From Pseudomonas chlororaphis (GTDB lineage Bacteria; Pseudomonadota; Gammaproteobacteria; Pseudomonadales; Pseudomonadaceae): 64,000 nucleotides of DNA. Each line of letters opens with the position of its first letter. The stretch's first letter is position 1. The notes below the pieces were generated by a model. That model was not told the origin of the DNA. It ran no database searches and saw nothing but the letters and a program-made list of their open reading frames with translations. This document shows positions 58,242 through 64,000 of the stretch, one piece after another. The translations under genes and the position numbers were made by a program. The DNA is taken from NCBI RefSeq assembly GCF_000783395.1, contig NZ_JSFK01000003.1, positions 248,135-312,134 of the forward strand, in the 5' to 3' direction.

Positions 58242-59726
58242 ATGAGCGTAAGCAATCCAACCCTGATCACGTTCGTGATCTACATCGCAGCAATGGTGCT
58301 GATCGGCTTCATGGCCTATCGCTCCACCAATAACCTTTCTGACTATATTCTTGGCGGCCGTAGCCTGGGCAGCGTCGTGACGGCTCTGTCTGCCGGTGCT
58401 TCCGACATGAGCGGCTGGTTGTTGATGGGCCTGCCGGGCGCCATTTACATGTCCGGTCTGTCCGAAAGCTGGATCGCCATCGGCCTGATCGTCGGGGCCT
58501 ACCTGAACTGGCTGTTCGTTGCCGGCCGTCTGCGTGTGCAGACCGAGCACAACGGCGATGCCCTGACCCTGCCGGACTACTTCTCTAGCCGTTTCGAAGA
58601 TAAAAGCGGCTTGCTGCGCATTATTTCGGCGATCGTGATCCTGGTGTTCTTCACCATTTATTGCGCTTCCGGCATCGTGGCTGGCGCCCGTCTGTTTGAA
58701 AGCACCTTCGGCATGTCCTACGAGACTGCATTGTGGGCCGGTGCTGCGGCGACCATTGCCTACACCTTCGTCGGCGGTTTCCTCGCCGTGAGCTGGACTG
58801 ACACCGTACAAGCCACGCTGATGATTTTCGCGTTGATCCTCACGCCGATCATCGTGCTGCTGGCCACCGGTGGCGTCGACACCACGTTCCTGGCCATCGA
58901 AGCCAACGATCCAAGCAACTTCGACATGCTCAAAGGCACCACTTTCATCGGCATCATCTCGCTGATGGGCTGGGGTCTGGGCTACTTCGGTCAGCCGCAC
59001 ATTCTGGCGCGCTTCATGGCCGCTGACTCGGTGAAGTCGATTGCCAACGCCCGTCGCATCTCCATGACCTGGATGATCCTGTGCCTGGGCGGCACCGTGG
59101 CCGTGGGCTTCTTCGGTATCGCCTACTTCTCGGCGCACCCGGAAGTCGCCGGTCCCGTGACCGAGAACCACGAACGTGTGTTCATCGAACTGGCCAAGAT
59201 TCTCTTCAACCCTTGGATTGCCGGTGTGTTGCTGTCGGCCATTCTGGCTGCGGTGATGAGCACCCTGAGCTGCCAGTTGCTGGTGTGCTCAAGCGCCCTG
59301 ACCGAAGACTTCTACAAAACCTTCCTGCGTAAATCCGCTTCTCAGGTTGAGCTGGTCTGGGTCGGCCGCGCCATGGTGCTGTTGGTTGCATTGATCGCGA
59401 TCGCGATGGCAGCTAACCCGGAAAACCGCGTATTGGGTCTGGTGTCCTACGCCTGGGCCGGTTTCGGTGCTGCGTTCGGTCCGGTTGTACTGATTTCGGT
59501 GATCTGGAAAGGCATGACTCGCGACGGCGCACTGGCCGGTATTCTGGTCGGCGCGATCACCGTAGTGGTCTGGAAGCATTTCGAACTGCTGGGTCTGTAC
59601 GAAATCATTCCGGGCTTCATCTTCGCCAGCCTGGCCATCCTGATCGTCAGCAAACTCGGCGCGCCGACTGCTGGCATGGTGCAGCGCTTCGAAGCAGCGG
59701 AAAAAGACTTCCACCTGAACAAGTAA
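58242..59726 (+). CDS. putP: Sodium/proline symporter PutP
   Basis: A 494-residue SSSF-family transporter with about 13 membrane helices. Diagnostic pieces are YILGGRSLGSVVTALSAGASDMSGWLLMGLPG (split; about 35-66) and the Na+-site region near SAILAAVMSTLSCQLLVCSSA (about 325-345). It imports proline with Na+ to feed PutA. The ATG at 58242 matches PutP N-termini. Divergent from putA across the shared control region; a strong terminator follows. Confidence 0.97.
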   Translation: MSVSNPTLITFVIYIAAMVLIGFMAYRSTNNLSDYILGGRSLGSVVTALSAGASDMSGWLLMGLPGAIYMSGLSESWIAIGLIVGAYLNWLFVAGRLRVQTEHNGDALTLPDYFSSRFEDKSGLLRIISAIVILVFFTIYCASGIVAGARLFESTFGMSYETALWAGAAATIAYTFVGGFLAVSWTDTVQATLMIFALILTPIIVLLATGGVDTTFLAIEANDPSNFDMLKGTTFIGIISLMGWGLGYFGQPHILARFMAADSVKSIANARRISMTWMILCLGGTVAVGFFGIAYFSAHPEVAGPVTENHERVFIELAKILFNPWIAGVLLSAILAAVMSTLSCQLLVCSSALTEDFYKTFLRKSASQVELVWVGRAMVLLVALIAIAMAANPENRVLGLVSYAWAGFGAAFGPVVLISVIWKGMTRDGALAGILVGAITVVVWKHFELLGLYEIIPGFIFASLAILIVSKLGAPTAGMVQRFEAAEKDFHLNK

Positions 59727-59750
59727 TTGTTCTGAGCTGAAGCTCATCCA

Positions 59751-59788
59751 AAAACGGCCCGTTTCCTACAGGATACGGGCCGTTTTTT
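59751..59788 (+). terminator. Rho-independent terminator of putP
   Basis: AAAACGGCCCGT and ACGGGCCGTTTT form a long stem with a T run after it, 24 bases after the putP stop. Confidence 0.92.
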
Positions 59789-59821
59789 TGTGCCTGTGAT
59801 TTCTTGCCGACGCTGAAGAAA

Positions 59822-59915
59822 CCTGTGGGAGCTGGCTTGCCAGCGATGAGGGCGGCACATTCAGAACATTCAGTAACTGACACATCGCTATCGCTGGCAA
59901 GCCAGCTCCCACAGG
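59822..59915. repeat. REP/BIME palindrome (GGGAGCTGGCTTGCCAGCG type)
   Basis: Inverted CCTGTGGGAGCTGGCTTGCCAGCGAT units bracket about 41 bases. With the putP terminator it occupies much of the 352-base gap 59727-60078. The remaining 160 bases before vgrG show no clear promoter. Confidence 0.9.
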
Positions 59916-60078
59916 GTTCTATGGATGACTTGAGGGATTTGTCTGTAGTTGAAAGCGCCGCTTTTTGCAGGTTTTTTCGGCAAAAAAAGTAGGGGAAATC
60001 TGATTTTCTCGTCACCCATTCATCACCCGTTGCCCCTCATGCAGAATCGCCCGCCCTCACACTGCAGAGAGACATCGG

Positions 60079-62094
60079 ATGTTCGCGCCTGCCAATCAAC
60101 CGCGTTTCACGTTGACCCTCGAAGGCGCCCAACATGACCTCAAGGTCCTTGAGTTCACGGGCAAGGAAGCCATCAGCCAACCCTTTCGTTTCGAGCTGGA
60201 ACTGGTAAGTGAGCGACCGGATCTGGATCTCGAAAGCCTCCTGCACTGTCAGGCGTTTCTGAGCTTTGATGCTCAGGGTTCCGGTATTCACGGTCAGATT
60301 TATCAGGTCGGGCAGGGCGATTCCGGGAAACGTCTGACGCGTTATCACTTAAGCCTCGTGCCGCGTCTGACGTATCTGGGACACCGCATCAATCAGCGAA
60401 TTTTCCAGCATCAGAGCGTGCCGCAAATTGTTGCGCAGGTACTTAAGGATCACGCGATCCTTCGTGATGCTTTCGAGTTTCGGTTGGGCAGCGAATACCC
60501 GGTTCGCGAGTATTGCGTGCAGTACGCTGAAAGCGACTTGGCGTTCATTCAACGCCTGTGTGCCGAAGTGGGTATTCATTACCACTTTCAACACAGCCCC
60601 GACGCGCACGTACTGGTGTTCGGTGATGACCAGACGGTGTTTCCAAAACTGGCTACGCCGACCCTTTATCTGCCGGGCAGTGGCATGTCTGCCGGAGCCC
60701 CGGCGGTCAAGCGTTTCAACGTTCGCGTGGAGACCCGCACCAGCGTGGTCACCCGGCGCGACTACAACTTCGAAAAACCGCGGCTGCAATTGCAAAGCCG
60801 AGTCGACGGCGAGCAGCGCCCGGTGCTCGAGGACTATCACTTCCCCGGCCAATTCAACGATCGGGAAACCGGCAAGCATCTCGCCCAGCGGGCACTTGAG
60901 CGACATGTCGCCGATTACCGTCAGGCCGAAGGCAGCAGCGACGAATCTGCACTGGTTTGCGGACATTTCCTGCAACTGACTGAGCATCCGCGCCACGACT
61001 GGAATGACCTGTGGCTGCTGACCGCCATCGAGCATCATGGCCGCCAGCCGCAGGTGCTGGAGGAATCGGTGACCAGCGATGGCGAGGGATTTCAGGGTTA
61101 CCGTAATAGCTTTCTCGCCACGCCGTGGGACGTGTTTTTCCGCCCGGCGCTGGGGCCTGAAAAACCGCGCATGCTCGGCTATCAACCGGCGGTTGTGACC
61201 GGGCCGAAAGATACGGAAATCCACTGCGACGAGTATGGCCGGGTCAAGGTGCAACTGGCTTGGGACCGCGACGGTGAATTGAACGAGCATTCCAGTTGTT
61301 GGTTGCGCGTTGCCAGCGGTTGGGCCCATGACCGTTACGGCAGCGTGCTGATTCCGCGAGTCGGCATGGAAGTACTGGTCGGCTTCATCGATGCCGACGC
61401 CGACAAACCATTGGTTGTGGGCTGCCTGCCCAACGCCGCGACGCCGATCCCGCTGGATCTGCCGGCGGACAAGACCCGCAGCATTTTCCGTAGCCAGAGC
61501 AGCCCCGGCGGTGGCGGCTACAACGAACTGCGCATCGAGGATCGCAAAGGTGCCGAGGAAATCTACCTGCGCGCCCAGCGTAACTGGACGCAGCATGTGT
61601 TGAATGATCAACAGGTGCAGGTTGATAACCAGCGCAGCATTGTTGTCACCGGGACCGCTCGGCACGAGTTGAAGGCTGATGAGCAGCGCATTACTCACGG
61701 TCAGCGGCAGACCGAAGTGAAGCAGGACGACCATCTGAGCGTGAGCGGCGACCGGCATATTCGCGTGAGCAATCAGGCGATCAGCGCCAGTGGGCAATTC
61801 CACGTCAGCGCCGGTCAGCAAGTGGTCATCGACGGTGGCGCGAGTGCGACGATTCAGGCCGGCGGGCAGTGGATCAACATCGGTCCCGGCGGCATTTTCA
61901 GCAGCGTGCCGATTGTCGTGGGCGGCGCGCCGATGACGGCGACGAGTGCCACACCGGTTCTACCGGGATTGCCGGAAAAACTCGCCGCCGCGCCGGCTGC
62001 CATGCTGACTGCTGCACAAATCATGAGCTTCAAGGGTGATGCGCCATTCTGCGAAGAGTGCGAGCGTTGCAAGGACGGTCTCTGTGCAGCCTGA
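60079..62094 (+). CDS. vgrG: Type VI secretion spike protein VgrG
   Basis: A 671-residue VgrG. The N-terminal gp27-like region (FTLTLEGAQHDLKVLEFTGKEA at residues 9-30) is followed by the gp5-like OB domain (about 385-470, EYGRVKVQLAWDRDGE and GMEVLVGFIDADADKPLVVG), then a beta-helix spike (about 490-600). The C-terminal tail ends with a Cys cluster, CEECERCKDGLC, of the kind seen in a subset of Pseudomonas VgrGs. It punctures target cells at the tip of the T6SS tube. The DUF4123 adaptor overlaps its end. Confidence 0.95.
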   Translation: MFAPANQPRFTLTLEGAQHDLKVLEFTGKEAISQPFRFELELVSERPDLDLESLLHCQAFLSFDAQGSGIHGQIYQVGQGDSGKRLTRYHLSLVPRLTYLGHRINQRIFQHQSVPQIVAQVLKDHAILRDAFEFRLGSEYPVREYCVQYAESDLAFIQRLCAEVGIHYHFQHSPDAHVLVFGDDQTVFPKLATPTLYLPGSGMSAGAPAVKRFNVRVETRTSVVTRRDYNFEKPRLQLQSRVDGEQRPVLEDYHFPGQFNDRETGKHLAQRALERHVADYRQAEGSSDESALVCGHFLQLTEHPRHDWNDLWLLTAIEHHGRQPQVLEESVTSDGEGFQGYRNSFLATPWDVFFRPALGPEKPRMLGYQPAVVTGPKDTEIHCDEYGRVKVQLAWDRDGELNEHSSCWLRVASGWAHDRYGSVLIPRVGMEVLVGFIDADADKPLVVGCLPNAATPIPLDLPADKTRSIFRSQSSPGGGGYNELRIEDRKGAEEIYLRAQRNWTQHVLNDQQVQVDNQRSIVVTGTARHELKADEQRITHGQRQTEVKQDDHLSVSGDRHIRVSNQAISASGQFHVSAGQQVVIDGGASATIQAGGQWINIGPGGIFSSVPIVVGGAPMTATSATPVLPGLPEKLAAAPAAMLTAAQIMSFKGDAPFCEECERCKDGLCAA

Positions 62095-62797
62095 TTTTCT
62101 TTTGCCTGCCGAATGGTTGGCGCGTGAACCGTTGAAAGCGTCCGAGCAATTGTTCGCGGTATTCAGCAATGCCAGCGAGGCGAAGCCGCTCAAGGGCTGG
62201 CCAGACATGGCGAGTCCGATCTGGGCCGAGACGATTTATGCCGAGTGGGATGCGGTGATGCCTTGCGTGGGAATTGTCGCCGCCGACAGTGAGTTTCTGC
62301 ATTGGGTCACCACCACCGAGTCGCGGGATTGGGGTTGGCTGGCGGTGTCTTCGGCGAGCCTTGAAGAGGTGGTGGCGCACTTTCGCAGCCTGACCCAAGT
62401 GCTGATGCCTAGCGGGAAAACGGTGTTTTTTCGTTTTTGGGACGGGCGGTTTCTGTTGCCTATTCTTCAGGCCGATGAGGTGGATGCGGCACAACTGTTT
62501 CCGCTGATCGGGCGTTGTCTGATCAATGGGCAGGCGCTGGATATCGGTGGCAGGGCGCTGGTATCGGGGCGGGTATTCCCGTGGTGGCAGGTGCCGGAGT
62601 CGGTGCTGGCGCAGCAAGGCCATGACGTTCGAACCGCCAATGCGTTGCAGTGGTTGAGCGAGGAACATCCGGCAGTTTTCGAGGCCTTCCCCGAGGCGAT
62701 TTTGCGCTGCAAAGTGAGGCGGTTTTTTCAGGTTTCTATGTCGGAAGAATCGTCGCAATCGGCGTTGCTGGCGTTTTTGCTGGCAGAGTCGGAGTGA
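62084..62797 (+). CDS. DUF4123 T6SS effector adaptor (Tap-like)
   Basis: A 237-residue DUF4123 protein (LFAVFSNASEAKPL near the N-terminus, WGWLAVSSASLEEVVAHFRSL and VFFRFWDGRFLLPIL in the middle). DUF4123 adaptors load a cognate effector onto VgrG and are usually followed directly by that effector. The GTG at 62084 has AAGGA 8 bases before it and overlaps vgrG by 11 bases. No effector-sized gene follows on this strand before 63984. Confidence 0.85.
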   Translation: MQPDFLLPAEWLAREPLKASEQLFAVFSNASEAKPLKGWPDMASPIWAETIYAEWDAVMPCVGIVAADSEFLHWVTTTESRDWGWLAVSSASLEEVVAHFRSLTQVLMPSGKTVFFRFWDGRFLLPILQADEVDAAQLFPLIGRCLINGQALDIGGRALVSGRVFPWWQVPESVLAQQGHDVRTANALQWLSEEHPAVFEAFPEAILRCKVRRFFQVSMSEESSQSALLAFLLAESE

Positions 62798-63008
62798 GTT
62801 TTCGGGGCGAAGGTCTCGGACGATTCCTTCGAGTTGCGGCGGTTTTGATGAACTGGTGGGCGGTGGGTTGCAGGGATAGTCTTAAAAGGTCACCGCAGAT
62901 GCGGCGACAGGGTGTAGGAGCCTTGAGACTAGAAGAGTGCATAAACGTCGTTGCCTGGTTTGCGGCAGTCTATGTGCGTCCGTAAGATCATTTGCGGCGG
63001 TTATGTGC
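62798..63008. other. Gap after the DUF4123 gene
   Basis: 211 bases where an effector gene would be expected. No open frame over 60 codons has a ribosome site. Together with the leader it forms a 330-base gene-free stretch. Confidence 0.45.
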
Positions 63009-63091
63009 GGGCACGCTTCGGCGTGGCCGAGTTCTCTGGTCTCGGTACTCCTACCCCGCGCATGGCTGCCACCCAAACCCGTAGGAGGGTG
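63009..63091 (+). promoter_or_regulatory. Candidate structured RNA leader with a UUCG hairpin
   Basis: GGGCACGC-TTCG-GCGTGGCC (63009-63028) forms a hairpin closed by C(UUCG)G with one mismatch. CCGAG/CTCGG (63027-63045) competes for two of its bases. CTCCTAC (63048-63054) can pair with GTAGGAG (63081-63087), the ribosome site of an in-frame ATG at 63092. Alternative pairing could therefore control translation of the next gene. No named riboswitch is recognised. Confidence 0.5.
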
Positions 63092-63127
63092 ATGGTGGAA
63101 GCTCATTTCACTACCAGAGGTTCAAAA

Positions 63128-63448
63128 ATGAAAACGCTAACACCCGATCCACCCTACGAAAAAATCATCCCCCATCCCGATAACCGCTTCATGGCCCTGA
63201 CCGGCAATTGCAGCGACATGCCTACGCTGTTCATCGACACCCACGTGCCCCTCGACATCCTCATGGACGCCGCCAACCATCGCCTGCGCGCCGTGATCCA
63301 GGTGCTGGAAAACATGTGCATGCGCGGCTCGGTCGAATGCGACTCCGTCATCCTCAGCGACTTCGCCCAGCTCTGCGTGATCCCGTTGCGCGACGGCTGT
63401 GATGTGCTTGATGTGATCGGCAGGCGCCTGCGCAGCATGCCTGCCTGA
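63128..63448 (+). CDS. Small Pseudomonas-type protein (DUF3077/DUF6124-like)
   Basis: A 106-residue protein starting MKTLTPDPPYEKI. The mid-section (LFIDTHVPLDILMDAANHRLRAVIQVLENM) and helical end resemble the DUF3077/DUF6124 proteins abundant in Pseudomonas; assignment to one family is uncertain. AGAGG lies 7 bases before the ATG. An in-frame ATG at 63092 with GTAGGAG would add 12 residues and is also plausible. No signal peptide, membrane helix or enzyme motif. Being next to vgrG/DUF4123 does not prove a T6SS role. Confidence 0.6.
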   Translation: MKTLTPDPPYEKIIPHPDNRFMALTGNCSDMPTLFIDTHVPLDILMDAANHRLRAVIQVLENMCMRGSVECDSVILSDFAQLCVIPLRDGCDVLDVIGRRLRSMPA

Positions 63449-63456
63449 AAAAGATC

Positions 63457-63548
63457 AAAAGATCGTCCGAACGCGGCCCGAGCCTGCGGCAGCTCCTACA
63501 CGGGACTGGCGTTCGCCCTGTAGGAGCTGCCGAAGGCTGCGATCTTTT
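63457..63548. repeat. REP palindrome (GATCGCAGCCTTCGGCAGCTCC type, degenerate left arm)
   Basis: The right arm GTAGGAGCTGCCGAAGGCTGCGATCTTTT matches the 16769-16846 repeat; the left arm is diverged in the middle (GATCGTCCGAACGCGGCCCG). It separates two convergent genes. Confidence 0.8.
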
Positions 63549-63570
63549 GACGTTAAAGGAAATCAGTTAG

Positions 63571-63984
63571 TCAGTCAGGGATGTACGCATCCTGAGAGTT
63601 GATAAAGCTGTTGAACGCATCGGAGTTGTAGACCTTCATGCACCCAAAAAACACTACTTTTTCATTCGAGTATTTGCTGTTTGAAGGTGTCTGCTCGTAA
63701 GCCGCCAACACGTAGTTTCGGGTTTCTTTGTAGGGATCGTGTAGCACTTGCAGCGTGTCTTCATTTTGCAGGATGGAATGCATGCCTTTGCCCATGAAGG
63801 AATAGGCATTGGCGGACAGTGCAATGTCTTTTTCCAGCAAGGAGTGTTCGTTGAATGGCTTTAGGATGCAGTGGCTCAGGCCGTAGTTCTTTAGTGTCTG
63901 GCGTGCCTGTTCAATGTGGGTTTCGTCGGCAAGGGCGAGGTATGGGCCAAGCAGGCTGAATAAGCAGGTGATCAGATATCGCAT
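63571..63984 (-). CDS. Exported Tai4-like T6SS amidase immunity protein
   Basis: A 137-residue periplasmic protein with a signal peptide (cut near residue 19, ALADE). Two cysteines (LSHCILKPF and FFGCMKVYNSD) and the pattern of a C-terminal MKVYNSDAFNSFI helix are like Tai4 immunity proteins, which neutralise Tae4 amidase effectors. This is a distant resemblance, so confidence is moderate. A Tae4-type effector gene would be expected just upstream on the minus strand, beyond 63984 and outside the window. Confidence 0.55.
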   Translation of the reverse strand: MRYLITCLFSLLGPYLALADETHIEQARQTLKNYGLSHCILKPFNEHSLLEKDIALSANAYSFMGKGMHSILQNEDTLQVLHDPYKETRNYVLAAYEQTPSNSKYSNEKVVFFGCMKVYNSDAFNSFINSQDAYIPD

Positions 63985-64000
63985 GAGTTTTTGACTTCCT

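Noticed and set aside
62798..63091. A short T6SS effector gene directly after the DUF4123 adaptor
   Set aside because: The open frames here are short, lack ribosome sites and overlap the structured leader.

Overview
The window is chromosomal DNA of a Pseudomonas, most likely of the P. fluorescens group. The evidence is the pilMNOPQ-aroK-aroB-damX-gltB-gltD-hemE order, the several families of Pseudomonas-type REP palindromes (GGGAGCTGGCTTGCCAGCG, GAGCCTGCTCGCG and GATCGCAGCCTTCGGCAGCTCC types), the divergent putA/putP pair, and high-GC codon use throughout. No rRNA, tRNA, insertion sequence, transposase, phage or CRISPR array was recognised.

Layout. Positions 1-3361 hold the end of pilN, then pilO, pilP and pilQ (type IV pilus alignment complex and secretin). 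aroK, aroB and a DamX-like SPOR protein follow. After a promoter-bearing gap come gltB and gltD (glutamate synthase), then hemE. Positions 14.4-18.9 kb are a mixed region: an MFS transporter divergent from a LysR regulator, a HigB/HigA-like toxin-antitoxin pair, and two paralogous exported proteins that bracket it.

The centrepiece is an approximately 18-kb aryl polyene (APE) pigment-lipid gene cluster on the minus strand (37066 down to 18887, perhaps to 18058). Almost all of its genes overlap by 1 to 25 bases. It encodes a chain-length-factor ketosynthase, a phospholipid-type acyltransferase, two acyl carrier proteins, a membrane protein, an adenylating ligase fused to a dehydratase, a glycosyltransferase, an LpxL-like acyltransferase, a MIO-type aromatic amino acid ammonia-lyase, a thioesterase, a LolA-like carrier, an MMPL exporter, a CPA2-like antiporter, a flavin-dependent halogenase-like enzyme, a methyltransferase, a DUF3261 lipoprotein, two further ketosynthases, a ketoreductase and a dehydratase. 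Inferred logic: the lyase supplies a cinnamate-type starter, the ligase loads it onto an ACP, the ketosynthase, ketoreductase and dehydratase set extends it as a polyene, the methyltransferase and the halogenase-like enzyme tailor it, the acyltransferases and glycosyltransferase attach it to a lipid, and the LolA, MMPL and DUF3261 proteins move it to the outer membrane.

Downstream are an orphan ParA ATPase, trxC, a small membrane protein with two CxxC motifs, selO, mscK, a CvrA-type K+/H+ antiporter, two chemoreceptors flanking a TIGR02449/zapA pair, an acyl-CoA dehydrogenase, and the proline-utilisation genes putA and putP with six GTTGCA PutA-type sites between them. The right end is a type VI secretion island: vgrG, a DUF4123 adaptor, a small protein behind a structured leader, and a Tai4-like immunity protein on the opposite strand.

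The most interesting points are the composition of the APE cluster (fused ligase-dehydratase, built-in ammonia-lyase with an unusual selectivity pair, halogenase-like enzyme, antiporter), the hairpin that overlaps the selO ribosome-binding site, the paralogous exported proteins around the toxin-antitoxin module, and the UUCG-containing leader near the T6SS genes.
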